Source: Roseihalotalea indica
GTDB lineage: Bacteria > Bacteroidota > Bacteroidia > Cytophagales > Cyclobacteriaceae
Assembly: GCF_022458895.1 (NCBI RefSeq)
Contig: NZ_JAINFL010000005.1
Location: 1 to 64,000, forward strand
DNA: 64,000 bases
Direction of reading: 5' to 3'
Within the stretch, counting starts at the first letter, position 1. Each line of letters opens with the position of its first letter. A model generated the notes under the pieces. The model worked only from the letters and a program-made list of their open reading frames with translations, was not told where the DNA came from and ran no database searches. Below are positions 24,282 to 33,869 of this stretch, one piece after another. The position numbers and the translations under genes are program-made.

Positions 24282-24674
24282 TTACCACCATTCTTTCATC
24301 CACTCTGCCGAAATCTGTTTTGCCATATCATAATTATCAACCACGACAACGAGTTGATTGGAATGATCACTGTATTGGATCAGGATATTGATATTTGCAT
24401 CAGCCAGACGCCGGCAGAATTTACCTAATTGTCCGGGAATATCCTGCCGAAGCTTTTGAATGATCACATCATTGATCTTTTGCACCTTAATTCCCTGAGA
24501 TTCCAAAACCTCTCTGGCTTTGGTGGCATCTTCTACCAAAAAGTGAGCAATAGAATTTTCTCCGTTGGCAAATACTCCGCCCCCTTCCAGACTAACCTGA
24601 TTCCTGCCCAATATCTCGCCCATGTCCGCCAGGGTGCCCGGTTTGTTTTCTAAAAGAATTTCCAAATCTTTCAT
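24282..24674 (-). CDS. Tandem ACT-domain protein
   Basis: The 130-residue protein consists of two ACT-like domains: DLEILLENKPGTLADMGEILG at the N-terminus and DIPGQLGKFCRRLADANINI in the second half. ACT domains bind amino acids as allosteric sensors. No catalytic domain is attached, so it is a free-standing regulator or binding protein. It lies 11 bp downstream of the monooxygenase gene and 15 bp before the OsmC gene. Confidence 0.8.
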   Translation of the reverse strand: MKDLEILLENKPGTLADMGEILGRNQVSLEGGGVFANGENSIAHFLVEDATKAREVLESQGIKVQKINDVIIQKLRQDIPGQLGKFCRRLADANINILIQYSDHSNQLVVVVDNYDMAKQISAEWMKEWW

Positions 24675-24685
24675 TACTATTCAGA

Positions 24686-25027
24686 TTAATATATTGTTTT
24701 ATTCTCGGTGGGAGCCTGGGCTCGGTCTGTCATTCCATAATCTCGAATAATTCCGGCAACCCTTAGCCGGTACTCTTCAAATATCATATGTCGGCCCTGG
24801 TGCTGTGCCGCACGGTGCGCTTCGAGATTTCGCCACTGGGTGATACTATCCTTGTCTTTCCAGAAGGAAAGTGACAGCATCTTTTGAGGGTTTGTTAAAC
24901 TTTGGAAACGCTCTACGGATATAAATCCCTCCAGATTATCCAGCAGAGGTCGCAGGGATTTTGCTACCTCCAGATACGTTTCACTTTCACCCGCTTTGGG
25001 TATGACTTCAAAAAGTACGGCTATCAT
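24686..25027 (-). CDS. Antibiotic biosynthesis monooxygenase (ABM) domain protein
   Basis: I start at ATG 25027 (MIAVLFEVIPKAGESETYLE), the standard ABM opening. An upstream ATG at 25081 would add a Cys-rich extension running through the promoter region. The domain of about 113 residues is a small ferredoxin-like fold with the conserved GFISVERFQSLTNPQKMLSLSFW core and a C-terminal EEYRLRVAG strand. Such proteins include cofactor-free quinol oxygenases and heme-degrading enzymes; the substrate is unknown. First gene of a three-gene operon, divergent from an ArsR-type regulator. Confidence 0.8.
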   Translation of the reverse strand: MIAVLFEVIPKAGESETYLEVAKSLRPLLDNLEGFISVERFQSLTNPQKMLSLSFWKDKDSITQWRNLEAHRAAQHQGRHMIFEEYRLRVAGIIRDYGMTDRAQAPTENKTIY

Positions 25028-25047
25028 TTTTTTATAAGTTAGTCGTG

Positions 25048-25055
25048 CAAAAGTA
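25048..25055 (-). promoter_or_regulatory. Candidate -7 element for the ABM-ACT-OsmC operon
   Basis: TACTTTTG on the minus strand matches TAnnTTTG, 20 bp before the ABM start. The 67-bp divergent gap also holds repeated TACATTT words (25072-25085) that could be the ArsR-type operator. No clear -33. Confidence 0.3.
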
Positions 25056-25094
25056 GGGCAATGGTTACATTTACATTTCATCTAACAATGAAGT

Positions 25095-25793
25095 ATGGAT
25101 GTTGAAGAGAAATTTGTAGCGATTGCTGCTTTGATCAGTGAGCCTACCCGGGCACGAATGCTCTGGAATTTATTGGATGGCCGGGCCTATACGGCTACCG
25201 AACTTGCCGTTGCCGCCGATGTTTCCTCTACATCGGCCAGTAACCATCTCTCAAAACTGCTGGAAGCTGATATCCTTAAAGTAGAAGCACAAGGTCGTCA
25301 TCGATACTATTCTTTTCTAAGACCTGAAGTGGCCTACGCCGTTGAGGCACTGGCCAATCTTGCCGGAAGATACGGTGATATTGAAACTGAAAGGCAAGAA
25401 GCGGCATTGAAAGGCGGCGTTAAGTTTTGCCGAACCTGTTACGATCATCTGGCCGGATACGTAGGCGTTAAGATTACTGATGCTATGGTAGCGCAAGACT
25501 TGATGCAGATCAATAATTCTAACTATTCGATTACACCGAAGGGATGGGAATGGGCGGCTGAAATAGGGATTTATCAGCAGGATTTCAGAAACAAGCGCCG
25601 CCCCTTGACCCGGCAATGTTTGGATTGGAGTGAGCGAAAATCACATCTGGCGGGGCAATTTGGAGCAAAAGTTTTATCAAAAATGCTGGAAGAAAAATGG
25701 TTTAAAAGAGTGCAATTCTCCCGCGAACTGATAATTACGCCCAAAGGGCAACAACAGTTGCATGAGCAATTGGGGCTGGATTTTTTATTCTGA
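25095..25793 (+). CDS. ArsR-type winged-helix transcriptional regulator
   Basis: A 232-residue regulator. The N-terminal winged helix (about 1-85) has EPTRARMLWNLLDGRAYTATELA, VSSTSASNHLSKLLEADILKVEAQGRHRYYSF, the classical ArsR recognition helix and wing. The C-terminal half (about 100-232) is longer than in simple ArsR proteins and holds a Cys pair (FCRTCYDHLAGYVG) that could sense thiol oxidants or metals. It is divergent from the ABM-ACT-OsmC operon with 67 bp between starts, so it most likely represses that operon. Confidence 0.85.
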   Translation: MDVEEKFVAIAALISEPTRARMLWNLLDGRAYTATELAVAADVSSTSASNHLSKLLEADILKVEAQGRHRYYSFLRPEVAYAVEALANLAGRYGDIETERQEAALKGGVKFCRTCYDHLAGYVGVKITDAMVAQDLMQINNSNYSITPKGWEWAAEIGIYQQDFRNKRRPLTRQCLDWSERKSHLAGQFGAKVLSKMLEEKWFKRVQFSRELIITPKGQQQLHEQLGLDFLF

Positions 25794-25817
25794 ATAGTTG
25801 AATAATCGCTTTATCGG

Positions 25818-27368
25818 TCATCGCTGATATTCCAGGGCAAACTCATCAAAAACCGCTTTGTTCTGCCCGGTTGCCGGATCAGCTTTTACAAATAATCCGG
25901 TTTTCATGCCCCAGGACCACCAGTCCAGATTATCGCCAATTACTTTTCCGTTTTCGTTTTGGAGATTGGCAATCGGCTTCCAGTTTTCCCCATCGTGGCT
26001 ATATTGGAATTCAAGGATATGCGCATCCTGAGCGCTGGCTTTGAGGAAGATATTTTCCGGTTGATCCAGCGTAAGTTTATTCAATTCTATAAACTGCTTA
26101 TCCTGTACCTTCCATAAAACCAGGCTGTTGCCTTCAACTCCCAGTCCTACACTGTTGGCGCTGGTAGCATAAAAAACGAGACCTTTCAATGCTTCATTAC
26201 GCTCATTTACTTGGGTGGTAATGGTAAAGTCGGGATATTCGGGAATCACGCATAGGGCTGAGCCGGTAGCGTTATCCTCATTACGTTTTTCTTCAGTAAG
26301 CGTAAGTTGGCTATTCCTGATGGATGTTTTAAACGTATAGCTGGGGATGTCATGATGCCACCAGTTTTCCAGTTTTTTTGCATTGAAATCGTCAGCGATA
26401 TCTTCCATTAAAACAGTAGGGTCGGCATTGCTAGCCTCAACATTGAAATAGGGCCATCCGGTTTGTTCATCCCAGTGCATCTGGCTTAACAAAGTAGCAC
26501 GGCCCAGATACGGAAAGCCCTGAGCCGGGTAAGCATGATACAGGTAATACCATGCGTTACCGGTCTGCAAGGCCGTACCGTGGCCGGGACATTTCCAGGT
26601 GTCGTTGCCTTTCAGTAAAGGATTGTTATCCGCCTTTTCCCAGGGACCCTTCATGGTTTTGGCCCGGGCTACCCCGACCTGATAATCGCATCCGGCTCCA
26701 CAGCAGGCGTTACCGGAGTAAAGCATATACAGGTAGTCGCCGTTTTTTACAATGCATTGCCCTTCCATCCCCCCATTTTCCCACGAATCAGTGTCGGCCG
26801 TTAGCACGGTAAAGGCTTCTCCTTTCAGCGCGAGTCCATCCTCGGTCAGTTTAGAACCCAGTAGCTGGATCGGTTTATCCGGATTAAGTCCGTAGGCCTT
26901 CCAGGTGATATACAAAGTGCCATTTTCGTTATATACAAACGCATCGATGGCTTCATTTCCCCATTCTATTATTTGGCCCTGATCTTTAAAACCCTTTTGA
27001 ATATTTTTGGTCATTGCTACGCCAATACACGAAGTGCCATCGGTGCGACGCGCGGTGTAATAGCAGTAAAATGTGCCATTGTGATAAAACAACTCGGGTG
27101 CCCAGTAACTCGAGATCGTCCAGGCTGGCGGAGTGCTGAATACGTACGTAACGAAAGTCCAGTGTTGAAGGTCAGTAGATTGGTAGATCGGGTAGACCGG
27201 CCCCCAGTCGTTGGACGAGCCGCAGGCATAATATACCCCATCCACTTCAATGACGGAAGGGTCAGGCAGTTCGCCCGGTATGACCTGCTGCTGGGCAATT
27301 TGAGCGGTACAATGAATGCCTGCTGATATAATTAGTAAAATGAATACGGAAAGAAATGCTGATCTCAT
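25818..27368 (-). CDS. Glycoside hydrolase family 43 protein with C-terminal beta-sandwich
   Basis: I start at ATG 27368 (MRSAFLSVFILLIISAGIH), giving a signal peptide and 516 residues. The five-bladed propeller shows the three GH43 acidic residues: Asp in GELPDPSVIEVDG (base), Asp in EAIDAFVYNENG (pKa modulator) and Glu in ENGGMEGQCIVKNG (acid). The C-terminal 190 residues form a concanavalin-like module (ADDFNAKKLENWWHHDIP). Likely a beta-xylosidase or alpha-L-arabinofuranosidase acting on plant or algal polysaccharide fragments. It belongs to a co-directional group with GH78-like, esterase and sulfatase genes. Confidence 0.85.
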   Translation of the reverse strand: MRSAFLSVFILLIISAGIHCTAQIAQQQVIPGELPDPSVIEVDGVYYACGSSNDWGPVYPIYQSTDLQHWTFVTYVFSTPPAWTISSYWAPELFYHNGTFYCYYTARRTDGTSCIGVAMTKNIQKGFKDQGQIIEWGNEAIDAFVYNENGTLYITWKAYGLNPDKPIQLLGSKLTEDGLALKGEAFTVLTADTDSWENGGMEGQCIVKNGDYLYMLYSGNACCGAGCDYQVGVARAKTMKGPWEKADNNPLLKGNDTWKCPGHGTALQTGNAWYYLYHAYPAQGFPYLGRATLLSQMHWDEQTGWPYFNVEASNADPTVLMEDIADDFNAKKLENWWHHDIPSYTFKTSIRNSQLTLTEEKRNEDNATGSALCVIPEYPDFTITTQVNERNEALKGLVFYATSANSVGLGVEGNSLVLWKVQDKQFIELNKLTLDQPENIFLKASAQDAHILEFQYSHDGENWKPIANLQNENGKVIGDNLDWWSWGMKTGLFVKADPATGQNKAVFDEFALEYQR

Positions 27369-27552
27369 GTAAATGATTACTTCGGTTACTCTTTCAATAC
27401 TAGTCAGATTTTTGAGGCGAACCACCCTGTAGAGCACTTTTTTCTGATCACACCCGTAAATCTTCGCTTCAAACTGAACTCTCTGCCTTCTTTACAGAAT
27501 ACTGATGCCTAATGCTTGATAAAACCCTGATAGTTTTATTCACCGCTCAGAA

Positions 27553-29325
27553 TCAAATGATAGTAATACCTTCGGGAGCATCCACTTCCGTTTCAATTTC
27601 ACCATTTTCCAGTTTCGTATGTTTGACCTTCACCACTCCCAGGGGCGTGGGGAAACTTCCTTCAGCCCACTCCAGATTACCCAGGTGCGGTTCAACCTTT
27701 AAGGTCTTACAGCCAGCTTCCACCACACTTATTCCCAATACATTTTTGGTCAGCCAGGCAGTGACCCCGGAAGCCCAACCGTGGCATAAGCTATGGCGGT
27801 AACTGGGATAACAGTAATCCCCAAATGAACCGTGAATGTCATTCATGCCCTCGGGAGTAAATTCATCGAGACGGGCGGTGTTTTCCATCCAGTTGACATT
27901 AAAATCCTCCCAAAAGGTAGTCGCGCCCATGTCCAGCATACCGCCCCAGTAGGTGGTGGCAATGTCAAGCGCTTGTTCGTGCATGCCCGCCATGGATAGC
28001 GCATCAAGCATGTATAGGCCATAGAACGTAGAAAAACGGGCGGCTCCGTCTACGGCAATGACTTCTTTGCTGGCTTTTGTTGGGTCCAGAATACCGGCAA
28101 TGGCCATTAAGGCGGCGGCCTGTTTCAGATCATTATGATCCATCACCTTACGGTTCAGTTTTTCAATGGCGGTAGCACAGGTTGCCCTCGCTTCCTTTTC
28201 ATCCAGAATTTCGCATAGTTTCTGAGCATCCTGTAATGCCCATACCAGCAGGGCCCGGTAACCTGCCTCTACTCCTTCTTTGTTGGGAGTGGAGGGCCAG
28301 TCCAGAAAGCGGAATGTGCCCAGCGTCTCTGTTCCGTCATCCTCAATTTTGGCAGCAATCTGGTCTATCAATCCCATGATATAATCCCGGTGCTTATTCA
28401 GGAAAGCCATATCGGCATTGTGCATATACCAATCATAATGAATAATCAGGTACCAGAAAGAATAGGAGGTCATGCCATTCATCCAGTCGGGAAGAGGATA
28501 CTGCTCGCAGGCCAGGTCCAGGCTGCGGGGAATCACTTCGTTATTGCCAAAGACGGTCGTGATGGTGGCCAGCTCCGGGTGAAAATCCCCCAGCCAGACC
28601 AAACGATCCCGCTTAATGCCGTCCCAGAGGTATTCCTGCATATTTAGATGAGTGGTGTACGCGCCGGTTAACCAGATGGAATCCAGTTTTGGGTTGCTGC
28701 TTTTGAAGGTCCCCAGGTACGGAATATCTCGGTAGCGCAGGATGGCCCGGGCTTCCTTGAGGTTTATAAGGGTATTGGGTTGCAGCAGATCAATACGGAC
28801 GAAGCGAAAGCCCGTGTTTCCGATTTCAATTAGCCCATCGCGGGGAATCTCCATGATGATGTCGCGTTTGGCGTGATCATCGGTAGAGAAACCCATGAGC
28901 CAGTCGGAGTTATAGGTCTGGCTGTTGGCCTCGCCCACCGATTCTCCGAAGCGGATACGTACCAGCGAGGGTTCCCGGCGGGAAGAACTACCCATTACCA
29001 GTTGCAGCCCGCCGTGTATTTCTTTGCCGTAATCAAGTAAAATAGAGGAGGTGTCGGTTTCCGTACTTTTGATGGCACAAAACTGCGCGTGCGGGCTCAT
29101 GCTCGTCTGGCTGTTTCCTCTTTTCAAGAGTACCTCAGTATTTTTAATAAGTTCGCCCGTCGTATCGGAAGTCCACATCACGCGTAGGGGGGAGATAAAG
29201 GTGCGGGTCATTTCGTCTCGCTGGGCCGTTTCCTGGTACTCGGGCCCAAAGACCGGGGGGAGTTGAGCGTAACTGGTTAATCCGAGCAGACTGAAGATAA
29301 GGAAGGCAGTGAAAAATATTCTCAT
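27553..29325 (-). CDS. Alpha-L-rhamnosidase-like (GH78) protein
   Basis: A 590-residue secreted protein (signal 1-20). N-terminal beta-sandwiches (LLDYGKEIHGGLQLV, TGFRFVRIDLL) precede an (alpha/alpha)6 barrel from about residue 200. The active-site region NMQEYLWDGIKRDRLVWLGDFHPE carries the conserved acidic pair of GH78, with further conserved FWEDFN and SLCHGWASG segments and a C-terminal beta domain. It is shorter than many GH78 enzymes (800 or more residues), lacking some N-terminal modules. It probably removes rhamnose from a plant or algal glycan. The exact linkage is unknown. Confidence 0.8.
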   Translation of the reverse strand: MRIFFTAFLIFSLLGLTSYAQLPPVFGPEYQETAQRDEMTRTFISPLRVMWTSDTTGELIKNTEVLLKRGNSQTSMSPHAQFCAIKSTETDTSSILLDYGKEIHGGLQLVMGSSSRREPSLVRIRFGESVGEANSQTYNSDWLMGFSTDDHAKRDIIMEIPRDGLIEIGNTGFRFVRIDLLQPNTLINLKEARAILRYRDIPYLGTFKSSNPKLDSIWLTGAYTTHLNMQEYLWDGIKRDRLVWLGDFHPELATITTVFGNNEVIPRSLDLACEQYPLPDWMNGMTSYSFWYLIIHYDWYMHNADMAFLNKHRDYIMGLIDQIAAKIEDDGTETLGTFRFLDWPSTPNKEGVEAGYRALLVWALQDAQKLCEILDEKEARATCATAIEKLNRKVMDHNDLKQAAALMAIAGILDPTKASKEVIAVDGAARFSTFYGLYMLDALSMAGMHEQALDIATTYWGGMLDMGATTFWEDFNVNWMENTARLDEFTPEGMNDIHGSFGDYCYPSYRHSLCHGWASGVTAWLTKNVLGISVVEAGCKTLKVEPHLGNLEWAEGSFPTPLGVVKVKHTKLENGEIETEVDAPEGITII

Positions 29326-29408
29326 TACTTGACGGTTGTTGTGTAACTATTGAAAGAGGGTAGTATTTACAGAAACCCGAAGTTAGCAGGCTTATCTCTA
29401 TTTTCAAT

Positions 29409-30704
29409 TCACTGCTTTAGAAAATGCATCTTCATAAAGTCAAGATAAATATCATAGTCGGTCGGCACGGTACCATGACCGCCCGAGTGCATATAATAAC
29501 CCAGGTCATGCAAAATCGGGGTGCCAGCGGCCGGCCACTCATCGGTTTCCAGTCCCTTTTTTCCCAGCAGTTCGTATACAGGCTCGGCTGCCACCGCTGC
29601 CACAAATTCTCCCTTAGGGTCTGACCAGTTATCGGTGTCGCCGGTTTGTAACAATAGGGGGCGGGGTGCGATTAATGAAACTAACATATGGGCATCTACC
29701 GGACAAGTGGTTGGATCATCGCCGTACTTGGCCCGATTACCGGCAAACTGATAAAAATACCGACTGGTGTCGATCATATGTTTGATCGTTTCACCGTACT
29801 GACGCCGGGAAATGGCGGCTCCGCCCTCGCCGGAGCAACTGGCGATCACCATCCCAAATCGCTCATCGGTAGCCCCGGCCCATAATACCGTTTTTCCTAA
29901 TCGGGACACTCCAAAAAGAGCCACTTTTTCGGCATCCACCTGCTTGTCAGTTTCCAGATAATCCATCGCACAACTCAGGCCCCAGGACCAGGCAGAAATA
30001 GTGCCCCATTCATCCGGTGCTGGCCAATCTTTGCCGGGCTTTAAAAAATGACCTCGTATTCCATGTTTGATTCCTTCGGGAAAATCCGGTTCAATATCTC
30101 CGTAGTACATGGTGGCTACGCCGATACCCTCAGCGATAAATTTCTCAACATCAAACGATCCAAATTTTCGCCCTTCAGACGCTGGAATTCGCTCTCCTTC
30201 CCGCGTCCACATCATGCCTTCCCGGATACCCGGATCGTCCACCGCCAGACTATTGGGAGAAAAACTGATCTGTAATAATAAGGGTGCCGGTTTGTCTGCT
30301 TTAGCGGGCAGGTACATTAGTAGGTCAGCCTTGTATTGGGAGGTATCATCCGTAAAATAGATGGTCACTTGCTTTCGGAGGGCTTTATCATCAAAAGCCA
30401 ATGTGCCGGTGTCAAACACCTCGAAACTGATATTCTTGCGACTGGGAGCTTTTCCGAACTGTTCCGTTTCAAACAAGCTAAGAATTTCCTGGCGTCGCTT
30501 CTTATGCCAGGTTTTCGGGGAGTTGACATTTTTGCCATTCTGCAATAGCAGAGGATCAGGGAGGGAGTACGCTGGGACTTTTGATTCGTCATAATTGACC
30601 GGGATACCGGCTACGTCCTGAGGAGCGTTCTGAGCAAAGGTAGGAAGATGAAGAAATAGAAAACAGGTGAATAATAGCGTTAGCGGGATGAAGGGCAATT
30701 TCAT
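29409..30704 (-). CDS. CE15-like glucuronoyl esterase
   Basis: A 431-residue alpha/beta hydrolase with signal peptide (1-25). The nucleophile Ser lies in ALFGVSRLGKTVLW (GxSRxGK, the CE15 elbow). CSGEGGAAISRR follows, as in bacterial CE15 enzymes, and the C-terminal HSGGHGT holds the likely catalytic His. CE15 enzymes cleave esters between glucuronoxylan uronic acids and lignin; marine relatives may act on other uronate esters. It stands between GH78-like and sulfatase genes, fitting a common substrate that is uronic-acid-rich and sulfated. Confidence 0.8.
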   Translation of the reverse strand: MKLPFIPLTLLFTCFLFLHLPTFAQNAPQDVAGIPVNYDESKVPAYSLPDPLLLQNGKNVNSPKTWHKKRRQEILSLFETEQFGKAPSRKNISFEVFDTGTLAFDDKALRKQVTIYFTDDTSQYKADLLMYLPAKADKPAPLLLQISFSPNSLAVDDPGIREGMMWTREGERIPASEGRKFGSFDVEKFIAEGIGVATMYYGDIEPDFPEGIKHGIRGHFLKPGKDWPAPDEWGTISAWSWGLSCAMDYLETDKQVDAEKVALFGVSRLGKTVLWAGATDERFGMVIASCSGEGGAAISRRQYGETIKHMIDTSRYFYQFAGNRAKYGDDPTTCPVDAHMLVSLIAPRPLLLQTGDTDNWSDPKGEFVAAVAAEPVYELLGKKGLETDEWPAAGTPILHDLGYYMHSGGHGTVPTDYDIYLDFMKMHFLKQ

Positions 30705-30889
30705 GTTAGGTGTTGGTTTAGAATGTTACAGCACCGTCAGTCGTGCGTGAACGAAATATAAACCAAATTTTATAAACCCACGGCACTGCTGGAGCTTGAC
30801 ACTCGAATAGGTCTTTAGACTAGATATCGGATTTAATAGTTCAGTCCTTATACTTAGCTACTTATTTATAGGGCATTTTACACTTTTCA

Positions 30890-32785
30890 TCAGGGTATTT
30901 CTGCGCCGCAGTTTTCCAGGGCTACTTCCAGGGCCCATCCGGTGAAGGAAGCGTAGTTAAAGTCTATGTACTTGCGTTGGGCGCCGGGTGGGTTGCTGAG
31001 GTCGCGGATCTTCTGCTGCATAGCGGGTACCATGGGGCAGGAGTGCTCGCCAATGAGTTGCAGGCTACGGGCTGCTTGCAGGGCGAGCCAGTTACGGTCG
31101 TCGCCCAACCATCTTTCGTAGACCACGTGGGTAGGCTTGCAATCGCCTAAGAGACAAAGGGTTTCGGCAGCGATTAATTGCACAGTGGGAGAATCATCTT
31201 GCAAGGCTTTTTCTATATTGATTTGGTAAGCAGCGGCTTGTTTGCCTAAGTTACGTAATCCGGTCATGGCCCAGAAGCGTACGCCACTATCTGGGTCTTC
31301 TAAAGCGGTGGCCAATTCCTCGGGCGAGGCCATGCCTACCATTTCAGCGGCTGCTAGTATTTTTTTTACATCAAACTGCGTGGGATTGTGGCCTACTTCG
31401 TAAGGGGAGGAGTTTTCGGCCCGTCGCAACATCTCGGTTTCGTACAGTAAGCCTACGTCCTTGATATCGATCATCCACTGGTTGAGCTTTTCGTGCAAAT
31501 CCTGCTTAATGTCCTGATAGTCGGCATCATCGGCCAGGTTGGTCAACTCCTGCGGGTCCTTCTGTAAATCGTAAAGCTCCTCGGCCGGTTTGGGTTGCCA
31601 CATTTCCAGCGACTCGTCCGATAGCTTTCCAGCTTCCTTGGCAGCGCGCAGTATTCGGAAACTTTCTTTCCGGTCGGAGAAAATAAAACCCGGCTGTATG
31701 TAAGGCAGGTAGGGCATGTAGTGCCGGATGTAAATATAACGATCGTTGAGAATGGCCCGCGACATTTCGTACATATCGTCGGCCCGGCTGCGGGCACCAT
31801 ACACATAATCTCTGGGTGCCGAAGTATCTTTGCCTAAAAAGGTATTACCCTGCATATGCTCAGGAATAGGTACTCCGGCCAGATTAAGAGTGGTGGGAGC
31901 AAAATCCACAAAGCTAACCAGTTCTTCATTTTCTGTGCCGGGAGCCTGTGAGGCCAGATGCTGATATTGTTCGGGGATTCGTACTAATAACGGAACATGC
32001 AAACCGGTTTTGTACAGCCAGCGTTTATATCGGGGCAAGCCAAAACCATGATCGGCAAATACAAAGACGATGGTGTTTTCAGCTAAGCCGTCTTCTTCCA
32101 GATTGTGTAAAATCTCGCCTACCTGCCGGTCAAATTCAGTAATTAAGTCGTAGTAGTGCGCCCATAGCTCGCGGGTTTCGGGAGTATTCGGGTAGTAGGG
32201 GGGAACTGGGGCTTGAGCCGGGTCGTGCAGCATCTCTTCCGGCAGACTGGCTACAGCCTGTTGGTATCGCTCGGGCAGGTTGCCGGGACCTTCGTGCGTT
32301 TCTCCGATAGTAAACATACTAAAAAAGGGGCGGTCATCCGGCCGGTTTCGCCAGGGAGCAGTATTTTTCTCGGTGAAATCCCATACGCCGGTAGGGTCAA
32401 AATTGTAATCGGTTTTGCCATTATTGGTAGTAAAATAGTTGGCCTGTTCTCTCAGGTATTCAGGGAAGGTCTCAACAAAATCGGGCTTGGTGGTTTCCAT
32501 ACGTAGGTGCTGAGTGCCCAGGGAGGTGGCATAGATGCCGGAGATCAGGCAGGACCGGGAAGGAGCACAGATGGGAGCTGATGCATAAGCATGCCGATAA
32601 AGGATACTGCTTTCTGCCATTTCGTCGATATTGGGAGTGGTAGCGTATTCATCTCCGTAGCAGCCGAAAGCCGGGCCAATATCCTCAGCGTTAATCCAGA
32701 TGATATTCGGTGGTGGAAGAGCATCCTGAGATTGAGCGTATCCGAAGAACAGAAGCAAACAAAGTAGTAATGTAGGTTGGTGCAT
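30890..32785 (-). CDS. Secreted sulfatase with C-terminal HEAT-like repeats
   Basis: A 631-residue S1-family sulfatase. Signal peptide 1-20. The formylglycine motif CAPSR begins at Cys73 (PICAPSRSC), so it needs the maturation enzyme. Calcium-site Asp/Glu are in IIWINAEDIG (33-36) and VFADHGFGLP. The C-terminal 150 residues form HEAT-like helical repeats (DPDSGVRFWAMTGLRNLG, DDSPTVQLIAAETLCLLG), as in some heparan N-sulfatase-like marine enzymes. It likely desulfates an algal or glycosaminoglycan-type polysaccharide. First of four co-directional polysaccharide genes. Confidence 0.9.
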   Translation of the reverse strand: MHQPTLLLCLLLFFGYAQSQDALPPPNIIWINAEDIGPAFGCYGDEYATTPNIDEMAESSILYRHAYASAPICAPSRSCLISGIYATSLGTQHLRMETTKPDFVETFPEYLREQANYFTTNNGKTDYNFDPTGVWDFTEKNTAPWRNRPDDRPFFSMFTIGETHEGPGNLPERYQQAVASLPEEMLHDPAQAPVPPYYPNTPETRELWAHYYDLITEFDRQVGEILHNLEEDGLAENTIVFVFADHGFGLPRYKRWLYKTGLHVPLLVRIPEQYQHLASQAPGTENEELVSFVDFAPTTLNLAGVPIPEHMQGNTFLGKDTSAPRDYVYGARSRADDMYEMSRAILNDRYIYIRHYMPYLPYIQPGFIFSDRKESFRILRAAKEAGKLSDESLEMWQPKPAEELYDLQKDPQELTNLADDADYQDIKQDLHEKLNQWMIDIKDVGLLYETEMLRRAENSSPYEVGHNPTQFDVKKILAAAEMVGMASPEELATALEDPDSGVRFWAMTGLRNLGKQAAAYQINIEKALQDDSPTVQLIAAETLCLLGDCKPTHVVYERWLGDDRNWLALQAARSLQLIGEHSCPMVPAMQQKIRDLSNPPGAQRKYIDFNYASFTGWALEVALENCGAEIP

Positions 32786-33060
32786 GGTGTAGAGAAGTTA
32801 GTATGAACAATATCGGGTAAAGTCCTGACGGACTCATCCGGTACTATCCCGCTAAAACGCTCTCTTCCATGCAGTTATTCATCATCCTTATCACACACCA
32901 AACTAAGGACGAAACGATTGTGGAAAGTGGGTACCTAACGCAAGATGAGGTCCATAATGTACGTGCCTCGACGGGATTCTGACAGGCAGTTGCTTTTAAA
33001 GCAAATATGTTTGAATTTTAAATCGAAACTTTTTATCACAATTTATACAACTTTCAATCT

Positions 33061-33807
33061 ATGAAAATTAGTAATTTTTGGTCGCTTGGCATTATTGGAC
33101 TTGCATTATCCGGCTTGGTAGCCTGTGGCGGTGCTTCCGATCAATCAACCGAAGCCGAAGGCGCATCTTCTGATATGGCCGCCGAAGACGAAGGGTGGGT
33201 AGAGATGATTCAGGGAAACTCAAAGGCTGGTTGGACTCAGCTAAATGGGCGGGCCATCTACGATGTGCAGGATGGCGTAGTAATTGGCACTACCAAATTT
33301 GGAGAACCTAACAGCTTTCTGGCTACCGATAAAATGTACGGCGACTTTATTCTGGAATATGAAGTAATGGTGCACGACAGCCTTAATTCCGGAGTGCAGA
33401 TTCGTAGCCACCAGTACGAGAGTGATAGCACATTTATGACCAAGAACAGCGAAGGTGAAATGGTGGAACGGAAGCGGGAAAAAGGCCGCGTACATGGGTA
33501 CCAGATTGAAATTGACCCATCGGAACGTGCCTACAGCGGGGGCATTTATGACGAAGCGCGGCGAGGCTGGTTGAAAGACTTATCGGATAACCCGGAAGCT
33601 CGCGAAGCTTTTAAAAACGGTGAGTGGAATCAATATCGAGTGGAAGCCATTGGTGACACTATTCGTACTTTCATTAATGGCGTACCCGCTGCTGAAATAG
33701 TAGATACGGTAGATGCCAGTGGTTTTATTGCTTTACAGGTGCATGCAACCCACCATGAAGAACCCATGGAAGTGAAGTGGCGCAATATCCGCATTAAAGA
33801 AATGTAG
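33061..33807 (+). CDS. DUF1080 (3-keto-disaccharide hydrolase-type) lipoprotein
   Basis: The 248-residue protein has a lipobox (GLVACGG, Cys about 22), an acidic linker (about 25-45) and one DUF1080 concanavalin-like domain: MIQGNSKAGWTQLNGRAIYDVQDGVV, YGDFILEYEVMVHDSLNSGVQIRS, then VHGYQIEIDPSERAYSGGIYDE. Some members cleave 3-keto-glycosides or serve as binding domains. It is divergent from the sulfatase gene and could share the polysaccharide task. A second DUF1080 gene is at 49123. A perfect TTGCTTT-T-AAAGCAA palindrome (32991-33005) and a -7-like TATGTTTG (33006-33013) lie upstream. Confidence 0.85.
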   Translation: MKISNFWSLGIIGLALSGLVACGGASDQSTEAEGASSDMAAEDEGWVEMIQGNSKAGWTQLNGRAIYDVQDGVVIGTTKFGEPNSFLATDKMYGDFILEYEVMVHDSLNSGVQIRSHQYESDSTFMTKNSEGEMVERKREKGRVHGYQIEIDPSERAYSGGIYDEARRGWLKDLSDNPEAREAFKNGEWNQYRVEAIGDTIRTFINGVPAAEIVDTVDASGFIALQVHATHHEEPMEVKWRNIRIKEM

Positions 33808-33821
33808 CAACTATATGATAG

Positions 33822-33846
33822 AGGGAGCGTGTATCTGGCGCTCCCT
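33822..33846. terminator. Hairpin between convergent genes
   Basis: AGGGAGCG-9 nt-CGCTCCCT lies just after the DUF1080 stop (33807) and before the convergent aminotransferase stop (33870). T residues after it are few, so termination is likely but weak. Confidence 0.4.
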
Positions 33847-33869
33847 TATCTGCGTGTTTCTAGCAATTA

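Noticed and set aside
24686..25081. Longer N-terminus for the ABM monooxygenase (ATG at 25081)
   Set aside because: The extra 18 residues are Cys/Lys-rich, unlike the family, and would overlap the promoter region shared with the ArsR gene.
25818..27437. Longer N-terminus for the GH43 protein (ATG at 27437)
   Set aside because: It would bury the signal peptide 23 residues inside the protein.
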